DNA of 64,000 nt from Corylus avellana (lineage: Eukaryota; Streptophyta; Magnoliopsida; Fagales; Betulaceae), in NCBI RefSeq assembly GCF_901000735.1, contig NC_081541.1, forward strand, positions 8,981,055-9,045,054, read 5' to 3'. Below, in pieces: positions 61,401-63,811 of the stretch (position 1 is its first letter; each line of letters starts with the position of its first letter). A program made the position numbers and the translations under genes. A model generated the notes under the pieces. The model saw only the letters and a program-made list of their open reading frames with translations. It ran no database searches and was not told the origin of the DNA.

Positions 61401-63811
61401 GTTTAAAACCCTCAATTTAGTGTATCAACCTTTAAAAAATTTGCAATCTCGCTCCTCCGTTAGGACTTTCTATTAAATCCTAAGGGAGGGGGTGGGAAAT
61501 TCCCAAAATACCCGTGTTTTCTTTTAAAAAAATTAATTGTAATTTAATGCTAATTTAGTAATTTCATTAAGTTTACAAGGGTATTATGGTCATTTCACCC
61601 TTTCACCATCTAATTTAACCCTAAATCCTAACAGGAGGGGTAAGATTGCAAATTTTTGAAAGCTCGATATAGTAAATTGAAAGTTGTTGAACTTTGAGAG
61701 AGAGATTGCAAAAGGGATAAAAGTTCAAGAGGGTTAAGTGAAATTTCTCCAAAGTTATATAATTAATTTTCCCGGGGCACCATCAGATCCTACTTATTTT
61801 GTGCGCGTGTGTGTTTTTTTTTGGGGGGGTGGGGGGGCCGTGGGGTGTAATTTAGTGATTTTTTTTTCCTGACTAAATGAAATAATTTTTAGTTTCTCCC
61901 CCCGGCCCACCCCTTGGAGAAAATGAAAGATTGTCAAAAGAATGAGCTAACATGATTTTCTATCTTCCTTCAAGGTATAGTATAACAGTTTTTTTTAGCT
62001 AATTGCTGAGACATTACACTCAAGTCGGTTTATTTTGTTTTTTTAATATCCCCATTGTTAAGATATCTGAAGAAGGAATCTTTGTAATTATATGTTAATT
62101 TTTTTTATTAAAAGAAAAAGTGAAAATGGACTGAGTTTTGAGAGCTGGCTCTTCATGCGAACATACTTGAGGTTGTATCTTTTCTAGACCACTTCTCTCA
62201 GGAACCTGTTGACAAGATTAAAGTTGGTTAGTTAGCTTTTTTGGTAGAATTATCCTGTTTTCTTAAAGATCTTTTAATAGTGGTAATTATGTACTTATCA
62301 TTTATTCCCTGGTTTGCGAGCATATACTGTGATAACTGTGAACTTAGGAACTCGGGTAAGCTGCATTTTCACTCTGTATGATTCTCTTGTAATGTGACAA
62401 TAAAAAAGGTCATTGTAGTCAACAGCTTAGGAGTATATGCTTGCATGTTCTTCATGTCACTACCGCAAAAAGGTTGTTGCATGTTTTTCATGTCACTACC
62501 ATACTATCTTGTGGGAAGTCTTGAGGTGTCACTACCTTTTTTTTATTATACAATATTGTGCAGAAATGTAGTTTTATCTAATTTTCACTATTTGTCATCT
62601 TCAACAGCTCCTTTTTGTCAAAAAAAATTTTCATGCCAATGTCTTCTCTAGCGATATGCGACAACTGCATATCTAACCACGAATCGTGTTGATAGCCTAT
62701 ATAAAGTGTTAGGTTGCATCTGACTATGATCCTGAATCTATTTGTGTTGTTTTCATTGTGAAGGTTATATTGCAGCTGGCAGAGTCTGGTTCATTTTTTG
62801 GTCAGGTTGATCTATTTAAAGTACGAGGAAAGTTTGCCTTGTCAGATGCTTATGAAGATCACTTTTTACTCCCAAAAGGGAAAATCTTGGTTGTCACCCA
62901 CCGTAGGGTTATGTTGTTGCAAGTAAGTTGGCCTCAGTACAAAAATTTTATGGTGCTACCTCGCTACCATCTTTTGCCACACCCAGGGACACTAAAAAAA
63001 TGAAATTCTCTTCTTTTTTTCCATGTACAGCAACCCTCCAACGTCATTGCTCAGAGGAAGTTCAGCCCGGCAAGGGATCCATGTTCAGTACTGTGGGATG
63101 TACTGTGGGATGACCTGGTGACGATGGAATTGACACATGGAAAGAAAGACCATCAAAATCCTCCACCTTCACGGCTCATTCTTTATTTACACGCTAGATC
63201 AACAGAGTCAAAAGAACAAGTTCGTGTTATAAAATGCAGCCCTGAAACCAAGCAGGCTCTTGAAGTTTACACTTCAATTGAGCAAGCAATGAACACTTAC
63301 GGGTCCAACCTTTCAAAGGTTGGTTTCTGATGCCATATGTTATTCTACTTATGTAAACTTTAGTTGGTAAAAGAGTATGTGATACTTTGGTCCAGGTCTG
63401 CAGTTTCCTTCTATTAAATTGAATTTTAAAGCCTATATCGTGCCTATTTATTTGAGGTTTGGACAAGATGTGAATTTCTGATATAGATGTGTGCCTTTCA
63501 TAATTTCATTAATGTTTTCTCTAGTACATCAATTATAGGAACTTGTAGACCACATAACATATCCCTAGACATGTATTAGTGACATTCTAAAAAAGGAAAT
63601 TTTGACGTTTTCCTGCCTAATTATAACTTATTTTTACTATGTTATTCAGGAAATGCTAAAAAGGAAAGTGACAAAACCGTATTCACCAATTGCTGATGGT
63701 TCCAGTACTGAAGTCGCTTGGAAAGAAGGCATTTGCACCTGGTCTCCCCAACAGGTTCCTGGGTCAGTTCTGCTAAGTTCAACTTTCGGTAGCAGCACTG
63801 ATCAAATTTAA
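2327..63811 (+). CDS. VPS13: VPS13-family bridge-like lipid-transfer protein, 3' three quarters of the gene (41 exons)
   Basis: VPS13 proteins form long hydrophobic channels that move bulk lipid between organelle membranes at contact sites. The exons listed separately below join in one frame with matching phases from 2327 to the TAA at 63809-63811, about 9.5 kb coding. Order of recognisable parts: PH-like segment, VPS13 rod, Vps62-like WRP..PPGY repeats, C2 domain, DysF module, VAB/SHR-BD domain, ATG2_C-like amphipathic region and C-terminal PH-like domain. This order matches the plant PH-domain VPS13 type (Arabidopsis At4g17140, about 4,200 residues, from memory). The N-terminal chorein part and start codon are upstream of the window. 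The frame is interrupted only by the 100-N gap at 5261-5360. No in-frame stop was found in any exon. The organelle pair served cannot be read from the sequence. Introns range from 72 bases to 10.7 kb, and the longest are filled by transposons. Confidence 0.93.
2500..3140 (-). mobile_element. 5'-truncated LINE (subfamily A), antisense
   Basis: An antisense tail (T-run then GATAGGTAATATCAATG) starts near 2500, followed by the shared GGGGCGCAACCC segment. An open stretch at 2929-2666 (-) reads the zf-RVT C-terminus ([18 protein letters not shown]..., [20 protein letters not shown]). Upstream coding text continues with frame breaks to about 3140, where similarity to the other subfamily-A copies stops. 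I could not find a convincing target-site duplication. Confidence 0.85.
3695..3793 (+). CDS. VPS13: VPS13 exon (b): PH-like segment, second half
   Basis: Starts after CCAG (3691-3694) and ends before GTATGA. The 33 codons include [20 protein letters not shown]; the acidic turn followed by W..GL is the C-terminal helix pattern of a PH domain. Phase 0 at both ends. Confidence 0.93.
3895..4032 (+). CDS. VPS13: VPS13 exon (c): rod region
   Basis: 46 codons between GTAG and GTTAGA, phase 0 at both ends. Reads [20 protein letters not shown], the repeated beta-strand pattern of the VPS13 lipid channel. Confidence 0.92.
4221..4289 (+). CDS. VPS13: VPS13 exon (d): rod region
   Basis: 23 codons after ATGCAG, reading [20 protein letters not shown] and ending GGGK before GTTTGT. 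Phase 0. It is the last readable exon before the assembly gap. Confidence 0.92.
4290..5260. other. intron sequence before the assembly gap
   Basis: 971 bases of AT-rich sequence starting with the donor after exon (d). I see no continuation of the VPS13 rod here in any frame and no recognisable repeat. The exons expected between (d) and (e) are therefore probably in the gap. Confidence 0.6.
5261..5360. other. assembly gap, 100 N
   Basis: Exactly 100 unknown bases, a conventional filler for a gap of unknown size. Exon (d) ends in phase 0, while the next coding text at 5361 begins inside a codon and continues upstream into the gap. At least one exon start, and probably further exons, are missing. 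Confidence 0.95.
5361..5485 (+). CDS. VPS13: VPS13 exon (e), 5' end lost in the gap
   Basis: The frame is open from the last N: (Y)[18 protein letters not shown], then [18 protein letters not shown] and a donor at 5486. A TTAG at 5387-5390 could pass as an acceptor, but the residues before it ([10 protein letters not shown]) fit the family as I remember it, so the exon more likely starts inside the gap. Ends in phase 0. Confidence 0.85.
5590..5623 (+). mobile_element. tail-only LINE insertion with TSD
   Basis: 34 bases made of GAAATTTACTTATC and an A-run sit between two copies of AACTATTGATGAT (5577-5589 and 5624-5636). TTTACTTATC plus A(n) is exactly the 3' terminus of the LINEs in this window; nothing else of the element is present. 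Confidence 0.85.
5822..5953 (+). CDS. VPS13: VPS13 exon (f): rod region
   Basis: 44 codons: [20 protein letters not shown] ... [17 protein letters not shown]. The acceptor is AAAG and the donor GTCCAT is weak, but both neighbours join in phase 0. Confidence 0.9.
6078..6191 (+). CDS. VPS13: VPS13 exon (g): rod region
   Basis: 38 codons after [26 protein letters not shown] ... [14 protein letters not shown]. Phase 0 at both ends. Confidence 0.93.
6437..6621 (+). CDS. VPS13: VPS13 exon (h): rod region
   Basis: Starts after CTGCAG and reads [20 protein letters not shown], later [20 protein letters not shown]. It ends with GA before GTCTGT, completed to GAT by the next exon. Confidence 0.9.
6622..7997. 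other. intron with a degenerate GTGGTN-rich tract
   Basis: Bases about 6855-7320 are a degenerate GGT/GTG/GCA triplet-rich tract on the + strand (CCA/CAC-rich on the - strand). It gives open frames on the - strand (6965-6594 and 7184-6996) of low-complexity text with no recognisable domain. A poly(A) run at 7862-7883 lacks the LINE tail motif. Nothing else was recognised. Confidence 0.7.
6855..7320. repeat. imperfect GTGGTN trinucleotide-type tract
   Basis: The + strand is dominated by GGTGGTG, GTGGCAGTGG and similar units with no fixed period, interrupted by ATTGGTA words. It resembles decayed triplet expansion rather than a clean microsatellite. Confidence 0.7.
7998..8106 (+). CDS. VPS13: VPS13 exon (i): rod region
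   Basis: One base plus 36 codons: [20 protein letters not shown] ... VHIDVLHAE, donor GTAGAT. A TA microsatellite begins a few bases inside the following intron. Confidence 0.93.
8109..8145. repeat. TA microsatellite
   Basis: About 17 TA units directly after the donor of exon (i), inside a 98-base intron. Confidence 0.9.
8205..8348 (+). CDS. VPS13: VPS13 exon (j): rod region
   Basis: 48 codons after [26 protein letters not shown], then [20 protein letters not shown]. Phase 0 at both ends. Confidence 0.94.
8349..9743. other. intron, mostly unremarkable
   Basis: AT-rich intron of about 1.4 kb. A short C-rich tract lies at 8606-8631 and a long TA microsatellite near its 3' end. No transposon was recognised. 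Confidence 0.7.
9660..9703. repeat. TA microsatellite
   Basis: About 21 TA units ending some 40 bases before the acceptor of exon (k). Confidence 0.92.
9744..10019 (+). CDS. VPS13: VPS13 exon (k): rod region
   Basis: 92 codons after [25 protein letters not shown] ... LADKVN-like [19 protein letters not shown], ending ARIA before GTGAGT. Phase 0. Confidence 0.94.
10154..10828 (+). CDS. VPS13: VPS13 exon (l): large rod exon
   Basis: 225 codons after TTCCAG. Includes [60 protein letters not shown] and [20 protein letters not shown]. These are landmark stretches of the plant VPS13 mid-region. It ends VKIE before GTACAG. Confidence 0.96.
11406..11689 (-). mobile_element. 5'-truncated LINE (subfamily B) with TSD
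   Basis: Antisense T-run, GATAAGTAATGATGATAT, the GGGGCGCAAC segment and the last 60 codons of ORF2 ([20 protein letters not shown]). It is flanked by ATATATAGGGTTAAC at 11391-11405 and again at 11690-11704. The target is the left end of the adjoining foldback element, so the LINE is the younger insertion. Confidence 0.9.
11698..12115. mobile_element. foldback MITE, Mutator-like family, copy 1
   Basis: The two ends are inverted copies over roughly 90 bases or more: left CTCTGAACTTCCACACGTTT, right the reverse complement of CCCTGAACTTCTACGCGTTT. Both continue into AAAGTTCAAAAACT and TTTCACCTCTCGAAC. The non-coding middle is AT-rich. The same family recurs at 38102-38519 and 61348-61750. Confidence 0.85.
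12117..12166. repeat. compound TA/CA/TG microsatellite
   Basis: (TA)n then (CA) about 16 units, then TATG repeats, directly at the right end of the foldback element. Confidence 0.92.
12412..12630 (+). CDS. VPS13: VPS13 exon (m): rod region
   Basis: 73 codons after [26 protein letters not shown] ... ending QSFTFETQ before GTGGGT. Phase 0. The serine/asparagine-rich middle suggests a loop between rod strands. Confidence 0.94.
13532..13558 (-). mobile_element. tail-only LINE insertion inside an older LINE, with TSD
   Basis: 27 bases reading, on the - strand, CTTATC, A-run, CTTATC, AAA: two LINE termini in tandem. It lies between two copies of TATGACTCAGGTTATCT (13515-13531 and 13559-13575). 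Confidence 0.82.
13688..14038. repeat. 175-base imperfect tandem duplication in the old LINE
   Basis: Two head-to-tail copies begin CACATGATAAAAG at 13688 and 13863. They share ACTTCCACATTTTGGAG, GGATCCAA and GGCAAAGTCCACCTC-type text with scattered differences. Confidence 0.82.
14211..16199 (-). mobile_element. 5'-truncated LINE (subfamily B) with TSD
   Basis: Starts in the reverse transcriptase ([20 protein letters not shown] at 16198; [15 protein letters not shown] with the catalytic FADD near 15860). It runs through zf-RVT ([18 protein letters not shown]) to the antisense tail at 14211. Frame breaks near 15800 and 15150 split it into three stretches (16198-15800, 15778-15167, 15136-14294). 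The direct repeats TCACAAAAACCT at 14199-14210 and 16200-16211 bound it. Confidence 0.93.
16294..16341. repeat. 15-bp perfect inverted repeat
   Basis: ACCAATGAATAATAG (16294-16308) and its exact reverse complement (16327-16341) are separated by 18 bases, directly before the start of the next LINE. Confidence 0.85.
16816..18554 (-). mobile_element. antisense LINE (subfamily A) nested in a LINE A
   Basis: The antisense tail (T-run, GATAGGTAATATT) starts at 16816. zf-RVT and reverse-transcriptase C-terminal text follow in pieces (17785-17576, 18154-17885, 18506-18195). The 5' end is near 18554, in codons reading [18 protein letters not shown]. The host LINE resumes directly after. A short TTGTTTT match at both borders may be the target duplication. 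Confidence 0.85.
16849..16972 (-). mobile_element. short LINE (subfamily C) tail nested third-level, with TSD
   Basis: About 125 bases holding only the 3' UTR of a C-type LINE (GATAAGTAATAATGCATT, GGGGCGCAACCC). It splits the tail of the subfamily-A LINE. The host's TTTGATAGGTAATATT is repeated on both sides (16834-16849 and 16973-16988). Confidence 0.87.
19480..19950. other. unclassified sequence
   Basis: About 470 bases with GC content above the surrounding intron and repeated words such as GAGGCTCTCGGATCTC. I see no coding potential and no terminal repeats. It could be an LTR or MITE remnant. Confidence 0.4.
19955..20085 (-). mobile_element. small LINE fragment
   Basis: The - strand text matches the ORF2 stretch WCSKEV..GVGVWK seen in the subfamily-A copies (20080 to 19970). 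No tail is present. Confidence 0.65.
20086..20512. other. unclassified AT-rich sequence
   Basis: Strongly AT-rich with no coding text. It may be continuous with 21906-22900, interrupted by the LINE between them. Confidence 0.4.
20515..21905 (-). mobile_element. 5'-truncated LINE (subfamily C), antisense
   Basis: Open from 21892 to 20750 (-), 380 codons: [20 protein letters not shown] through [40 protein letters not shown] and a zf-RVT variant [19 protein letters not shown] premature stop follows ERNA. The antisense tail at 20515-20560 is typical C. At the 5' border TCTCCACGGGGCCAG is duplicated in tandem. No target duplication was identified. Confidence 0.9.
21906..22900. other. unclassified repeat-like sequence
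   Basis: Pyrimidine-rich 3' half (TCTCT/CTTCT tracts, 22660-22745) and three spaced TGCGGC/TGTGGC-CGCAA-type words at 22157-22270. It resembles the untranslated part of an LTR element read on the - strand, but I found no LTR ends, primer site or coding text. Confidence 0.4.
23358..23461 (+). CDS. VPS13: VPS13 exon (n): rod region
   Basis: 34 codons plus two bases after [26 protein letters not shown], ending with the first two bases of an ATG codon. Tiny, and isolated between two introns of about 10 kb each. Confidence 0.94.
23638..23668. repeat. TC/AC compound microsatellite
   Basis: About 9 TC units followed by about 8 AC units. Confidence 0.9.
23895..24155 (+). mobile_element. TRIM-like LTR retroelement relic
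   Basis: Two diverged copies of an LTR-like block (GTAATTAAATYC ... TTAAGCTTTT, near 23918-23956 and 24115-24153). Between them are a decayed initiator-methionine primer site (TATGCTATCAAAGC near 23975) and a polypurine tract (AGGGGGAG near 24068). The size and absence of coding text fit a terminal-repeat-in-miniature element. Confidence 0.6.
24172..25851 (+). pseudogene. LINE ORF1 remnant
   Basis: Open stretches 24172-24816, 24838-25392 and 25582-25851 are in shifted frames. They are rich in P, G, K and E and carry no zinc knuckle that I can see. Position directly upstream of the endonuclease and lack of other homology make this the ORF1 region. It is truncated at its 5' end relative to the full-length copy at 43984-46054. 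Confidence 0.7.
27152..27775 (-). mobile_element. 5'-truncated LINE (subfamily C) nested in a LINE, with TSD
   Basis: 624 bases: T-run, GATAAGTAAAAAGATGTATA, the C-type 3' UTR and the zf-RVT C-terminus (27537-27097). TTGGATGATCTT occurs at 27140-27151 and 27776-27787. GATTTTGATATG, which follows the target on the right, also appears directly inside the left of that copy, so the 5' junction duplicated extra target sequence. Confidence 0.9.
30078..31861 (+). mobile_element. LINE (subfamily A) 3' half of the hybrid element
   Basis: Starts inside the reverse transcriptase at (F)[18 protein letters not shown]. It reads open to 31075 (330 codons, with [14 protein letters not shown], where the catalytic FADD has become FAND), then has stops at 31073 and 31313. 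zf-[21 protein letters not shown] and the ORF2 stop follow at about 31766. The tail is GGGTTGCGCCCCTTGCGC, TTACTTAT and A(10). No A-type LINE 5' sequence and no C-type LINE 3' sequence is found around it. Confidence 0.9.
31884..32233 (+). repeat. 175-base tandem duplication, TRIM-like LTR unit
   Basis: Two almost identical copies (31884-32058 and 32059-32233). Each holds CACGTGTTAGAC, a polypurine tract GAGGGGGAG, then an LTR-like start TGTTGAAATATTAAT and the stretch GGGATAATTGGTGATTTA. The unit equals internal part plus LTR of a small LTR element, arranged head to tail. Confidence 0.8.
32805..32970. mobile_element. hairpin MITE
   Basis: 166 bases that are almost one continuous inverted repeat: AATGCTACACTTAC at 32805 mirrors GTAAGTGTAGCATT ending at 32970, and AGGTGGCTTTTAAAACCAC mirrors GTGGTTTTAAAAGCCACCT around a short centre near 32885. 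No clear target duplication. Confidence 0.9.
33026..33321 (+). CDS. VPS13: VPS13 exon (o): rod end and start of the Vps62-like region
   Basis: Starts G(TAT), completing the ATG codon begun in exon (n). Reads [40 protein letters not shown], then [24 protein letters not shown] opens the first Vps62/DUF946-type repeat. Ends with one base of a codon. Confidence 0.95.
33482..33566 (+). CDS. VPS13: VPS13 exon (p): Vps62-like repeat
   Basis: 85 bases: [20 protein letters not shown], then ILGDCVTS. The W.P.AP..Y..LG signature is the core of Vps62-type beta repeats. Confidence 0.95.
33811..34518 (+). CDS. VPS13: VPS13 exon (q): Vps62-like repeats
   Basis: 708 bases after TTTCAG. Includes [40 protein letters not shown] and, near the end, [20 protein letters not shown] and [17 protein letters not shown]. 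Two more repeats of the signature; the serine-rich middle is probably a loop. Confidence 0.96.
34644..34962 (+). CDS. VPS13: VPS13 exon (r): last Vps62-like repeat
   Basis: Starts C(TTA) after [46 protein letters not shown], and ends SIWKVENQ before GTTAAA. Confidence 0.96.
35215..35373 (+). CDS. VPS13: VPS13 exon (s): rod region
   Basis: 53 codons after [25 protein letters not shown] ... [18 protein letters not shown]. Phase 0. Confidence 0.95.
35477..35640 (+). CDS. VPS13: VPS13 exon (t): rod region
   Basis: [54 protein letters not shown]; ends with two bases of a codon completed by the next exon. W.P..E is a repeated feature of VPS13 rods. Confidence 0.96.
35740..35920 (+). CDS. VPS13: VPS13 exon (u): rod region
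   Basis: One base plus 60 codons: [40 protein letters not shown]. The [10 protein letters not shown] stretch is typical of the rod just before the C2/VAB part. Confidence 0.95.
35993..36259 (+). CDS. VPS13: VPS13 exon (v): linker and start of C2
   Basis: 89 codons after [34 protein letters not shown]-like [20 protein letters not shown], ending [11 protein letters not shown], the first strand of a C2 domain. Phase 0. Confidence 0.95.
36363..36569 (+). CDS. VPS13: VPS13 exon (w): C2 domain
   Basis: 69 codons after [60 protein letters not shown]. The pattern matches C2 strands 2-6 (W.E.F.F.VP). The calcium-binding aspartates are only partly present (DDGNS). Confidence 0.95.
37297..37313 (+). 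mobile_element. 17-base tail-only LINE insertion with TSD
   Basis: The inserted CTACTTATCAAAAAAAA lies between perfect copies of AGAAGTAGATCTATA (37282-37296 and 37314-37328). Confidence 0.82.
37805..37862 (-). mobile_element. TRIM-like LTR piece
   Basis: On the - strand it reads ATTTCCTATCAGCTTAAGCTTTTGGGATAA-type LTR text, as in the repeats at 31884 and 39277, and adjoins the TIR element. Confidence 0.6.
38102..38519. mobile_element. foldback MITE, Mutator-like family, copy 2
   Basis: Ends GGAGAAACTTCATAAAACCT and, inverted, AGAGTTTTGTGAAATTTTTC; also AAGTTCAAAAACT on both arms. Nested inside the TIR element, so it arrived later. The A/T-rich flanks allow an imperfect 9-base duplication. 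Confidence 0.78.
38717..39034 (+). pseudogene. captured fragment of a monoacylglycerol-lipase-like (alpha/beta hydrolase) gene
   Basis: One frame from ATG 38717 with three in-frame stops reads [15 protein letters not shown], then [20 protein letters not shown] and [16 protein letters not shown], then [20 protein letters not shown] and [13 protein letters not shown]. From memory this matches the N-terminal exon of plant MAGL/caffeoylshikimate-esterase-like hydrolases (hydrophobic segment, then RRRALAEG.DMGF...FLFFG). The catalytic hydrolase core is absent. No frameshift was seen, so the stops are recent substitutions. Identity rests on recall and needs a search. Confidence 0.6.
39232..39355 (-). 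mobile_element. TRIM-like LTR with primer-binding site
   Basis: On the - strand: LTR text AATATTAATTTAAAATGAAC ... CCCATCAGTTTAAG, then TGGTATCAAAACA (39259-39271). This is a one- or two-base variant of the initiator-methionine primer site TGGTATCAGAGC. TCTTAAGTTCGAACCTTGAC follows. Confidence 0.65.
39457..39511 (+). CDS. VPS13: VPS13 exon (x): C2 domain, short exon
   Basis: 18 codons plus one base after [24 protein letters not shown]. It is a C2 strand isolated between a 2.9-kb and a 7.0-kb intron. Confidence 0.95.
39786..40183. mobile_element. foldback MITE, second family
   Basis: Inverted ends: GGGAAAGGTTTACATACC on the left and GGTATGTGGACTTTCCC on the right. Inner arms share CAAACTACCACC and AATTGACAATGTCC. 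About 400 bases, no coding text. Confidence 0.83.
40293..43994 (-). pseudogene. LINE ORF2: endonuclease, reverse transcriptase, zf-RVT; one in-frame stop
   Basis: ORF2 would nick target DNA and copy the element RNA there. Order from the N-terminus: APE-type endonuclease, residues about 1-220 ([61 protein letters not shown]); a spacer; reverse transcriptase, about 440-720 ([48 protein letters not shown] with catalytic FADD); a thumb/connection part; and zf-RVT near the C-terminus ([18 protein letters not shown]). 1,233 codons in one frame are interrupted only by a TAG at 40787-40785, inside a 55-base insertion. Start ATG 43994 overlaps the ORF1 stop. Confidence 0.93.
40787..40841. other. 55-base insertion inside LINE ORF2
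   Basis: The other LINE copies read GGAAGAGCAT-type text across this point. Here 55 bases replace a single base, a net gain of 54, so the frame is preserved but an in-frame TAG is created. The insert resembles nothing else in the window. Confidence 0.8.
43984..46054 (-). pseudogene. LINE ORF1, one frameshift in an A-run
   Basis: ORF1 proteins of plant LINEs bind element RNA. The probable start is ATG 46054 ([20 protein letters not shown]). A run of seven A on the coding strand (45934-45928) shifts the frame after about 42 codons, and from 45912 the frame is open to 43984. The N-terminal part has [36 protein letters not shown], a pattern I associate with plant LINE ORF1 (DUF4283-like region). 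A long, low-complexity, charged middle follows, and no zinc knuckle is evident. The stop codon at 43984-43986 overlaps the ORF2 start. Confidence 0.8.
46055..46228 (-). other. LINE 5' UTR
   Basis: Region between the ORF1 start and the 5' target duplication. It contains repeated AGCTGAGAGCTG words near 46120-46148 on the - strand. It would hold the internal promoter of a LINE; no specific box is assigned. Confidence 0.6.
46405..46439. repeat. TA microsatellite
   Basis: About 17 TA units ending some 30 bases before the acceptor of exon (y). Confidence 0.92.
46469..46599 (+). CDS. VPS13: VPS13 exon (y): end of C2
   Basis: Starts with two bases completing a GGT codon: [44 protein letters not shown]. 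The G..VG..S.SVGHG motif is the last C2 strand and loop. Phase 0 at the end. Confidence 0.95.
46714..47199 (+). CDS. VPS13: VPS13 exon (z): rod region and DysF first half
   Basis: 162 codons after GTTCAG. Includes [40 protein letters not shown], then the DysF N-terminal motif [20 protein letters not shown] and [12 protein letters not shown]. Ends in phase 0. Confidence 0.96.
47304..48119 (+). CDS. VPS13: VPS13 exon (aa): DysF second half and start of VAB
   Basis: 272 codons. First [29 protein letters not shown] and [12 protein letters not shown] (the DysF C-terminal motif; the usual W in RRRRW is L here). Then [53 protein letters not shown] and [30 protein letters not shown] is the VAB/SHR-BD hallmark. 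Confidence 0.96.
48240..48316 (+). CDS. VPS13: VPS13 exon (ab): VAB region
   Basis: 25 codons plus two bases: [25 protein letters not shown]. The split AGG codon is completed 5.4 kb downstream. Confidence 0.94.
48728..48826 (+). mobile_element. 99-base LINE tail insertion with 21-bp TSD
   Basis: Only the last part of the 3' UTR (CTCTTGTATACATAGGTTGC, GCCTCTCTACGC), TTACTTATC and an A-run. The 21-base flanks AGATTTTAAGAACACA... are identical at 48707-48727 and 48827-48847. Confidence 0.92.
49147..49408 (+). mobile_element. tRNA-derived SINE with TSD
   Basis: 262 bases: pol III A box TAGCCCAAGTGG (49159-49170), B box GGTTCAACACC (49212-49222), a body and a poly(A) end. It is bounded by AATGATAATATCCAAA at 49131-49146 and 49409-49424. 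Confidence 0.92.
49654..49764 (+). mobile_element. short tRNA-derived SINE
   Basis: A box TTAGCTCAAATTG (49664-49676) and B box GGGCTCAAGCTCC (49717-49729). About 111 bases. Diverged flanks GATATTTGAGCATTTAT and GATATTTAGGTATTTAT (49637-49653, 49765-49781) look like an old target duplication. Confidence 0.8.
49782..53450 (-). mobile_element. LINE (subfamily C), 3.7 kb, 5'-truncated at ORF2 start, with TSD
   Basis: Begins at the first codons of ORF2 ([15 protein letters not shown] near 53435) and runs through endonuclease, reverse transcriptase ([14 protein letters not shown] near 51410) and zf-RVT ([18 protein letters not shown]) to the antisense tail. It is interrupted by a TGA near 51168 and frameshifts near 51000 and 50600. 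TTTAGGTATTTAT at 49769-49781 and 53451-53463 bounds it. The left copy is also the 3' flank of the SINE, so it inserted directly beside that SINE. Confidence 0.93.
51171..53435 (-). pseudogene. LINE ORF2 N-terminal two thirds
   Basis: 754 open codons: endonuclease ([44 protein letters not shown]) and reverse transcriptase ([43 protein letters not shown]). The next codons, still in frame after a TGA, continue [20 protein letters not shown]. The initiating methionine of a complete ORF2 is missing because of 5' truncation. Confidence 0.9.
53676..54129 (+). CDS. VPS13: VPS13 exon (ac): VAB region
   Basis: G completing the AGG codon, then [60 protein letters not shown] and [24 protein letters not shown] is a strong VAB/SHR-BD motif. 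Phase 0 at the end. Confidence 0.97.
54241..54327 (+). CDS. VPS13: VPS13 exon (ad): VAB region
   Basis: 29 codons after [35 protein letters not shown]. Phase 0. Confidence 0.95.
54328..55935. other. 1.6-kb intron with an unclassified island and a LINE tail
   Basis: Bases about 54700-55520 have unusual composition and a 143-codon antisense open frame (55422-54991) with no recognisable domain. The tail-only LINE insertion lies at 55692-55747. The rest is plain intron. Confidence 0.7.
55692..55747 (+). mobile_element. 56-base LINE tail insertion with TSD
   Basis: ATTCCTCTGCGCTC, then TTTTTACTTATC and an A-run, between copies of AAGAAGCTATGATTA (55677-55691 and 55748-55762). Confidence 0.9.
55936..56091 (+). 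CDS. VPS13: VPS13 exon (ae): VAB region
   Basis: 52 codons after [36 protein letters not shown] [28 protein letters not shown] is a conserved VAB block. Phase 0; the following intron is only 90 bases. Confidence 0.95.
56182..56366 (+). CDS. VPS13: VPS13 exon (af): VAB region
   Basis: [47 protein letters not shown] and two bases of the next codon. Confidence 0.96.
56367..56827. other. 461-base intron holding a SINE
   Basis: SINE at 56549-56657; otherwise T-rich intron. Confidence 0.8.
56549..56657 (+). mobile_element. tRNA-derived SINE with a LINE-like 3' end
   Basis: A box TAGTTCAAGCGG (56560-56571) and B box AGTTCGAATCTCC (56605-56617). About 109 bases, ending CAATTACTTATAAAAAATAA. TTACTTATAAAAA is the terminus of the subfamily-A LINE at 31850. 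No clear target duplication. Confidence 0.78.
56828..57370 (+). CDS. VPS13: VPS13 exon (ag): VAB end and rod
   Basis: 543 bases: [80 protein letters not shown] and [24 protein letters not shown]...P...FLWED is typical of VPS13 proteins. Confidence 0.97.
57371..57892. other. 522-base intron
   Basis: AT-rich intron with nothing recognisable. Confidence 0.7.
57893..58070 (+). CDS. VPS13: VPS13 exon (ah): rod region
   Basis: G plus 59 codons: [53 protein letters not shown] is one of the best-conserved VPS13 motifs. Ends CAT before GTGAGC. Confidence 0.97.
58164..58306 (+). CDS. VPS13: VPS13 exon (ai): rod end
   Basis: [40 protein letters not shown]; ends with two bases. Confidence 0.95.
58408..58534 (+). 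CDS. VPS13: VPS13 exon (aj): ATG2_C-like region
   Basis: A plus 42 codons: [47 protein letters not shown]...M.A.GN.EN marks the start of the C-terminal amphipathic module. Confidence 0.96.
58535..59083. other. 549-base intron
   Basis: Plain intron with no repeat recognised. Confidence 0.7.
59084..59305 (+). CDS. VPS13: VPS13 exon (ak): ATG2_C-like region
   Basis: 74 codons: [55 protein letters not shown]. Phase 0. Confidence 0.97.
59306..60500. other. 1.2-kb intron
   Basis: Two related short stretches (AGGAGATTTCTCAAAGG near 59525 and AGGTGATTTCTCAAGG near 59648, each followed by CTACTCCAC) suggest a diverged duplication of about 120 bases. Nothing else was recognised. Confidence 0.6.
60501..60857 (+). 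CDS. VPS13: VPS13 exon (al): ATG2_C-like glycine-rich region
   Basis: 119 codons: [76 protein letters not shown]. The G..KG..GA...P..G.LD pattern is the amphipathic, membrane-contacting helices shared by VPS13 and ATG2. Confidence 0.98.
60858..62763. other. 1.9-kb intron with a foldback MITE
   Basis: Foldback MITE at 61348-61750. A G-rich patch (61821-61847) lies shortly after it. A word containing CATGTCACTACC repeats at 62453 and 62490. Confidence 0.75.
61348..61750. mobile_element. foldback MITE, Mutator-like family, copy 3, with 9-bp TSD
   Basis: 403 bases with ends GGAGAAACTTCACTTA and, inverted, AAGTGAAATTTCTCC. It is flanked by the perfect 9-base repeat AAAGTTATA (61339-61347 and 61751-61759). 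A 9-base duplication with long inverted arms is characteristic of the Mutator superfamily. Confidence 0.9.
62764..62922 (+). CDS. VPS13: VPS13 exon (am): C-terminal PH-like domain
   Basis: 53 codons: [40 protein letters not shown] and [13 protein letters not shown]. The acceptor is GTGAAG. Beta strands with T..R...L are the usual C-terminal PH-like pattern of VPS13. Phase 0. Confidence 0.95.
63031..63318 (+). CDS. VPS13: VPS13 exon (an): C-terminal PH-like domain
   Basis: 96 codons after [55 protein letters not shown] and [17 protein letters not shown] (terminal helix). Phase 0. Confidence 0.96.
63319..63649. other. 331-base intron
   Basis: Plain intron; nothing recognised. Confidence 0.75.
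63650..63811 (+). CDS. VPS13: VPS13 last exon (ao) with stop
   Basis: 53 codons and TAA (63809-63811) after [25 protein letters not shown] ... [11 protein letters not shown]. The serine/threonine-rich, poorly conserved tail matches the end of plant VPS13 proteins as I recall them. Confidence 0.95.
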   Translation, partial: EMLKRKVTKPYSPIADGSSTEVAWKEGICTWSPQQVPGSVLLSSTFGSSTDQI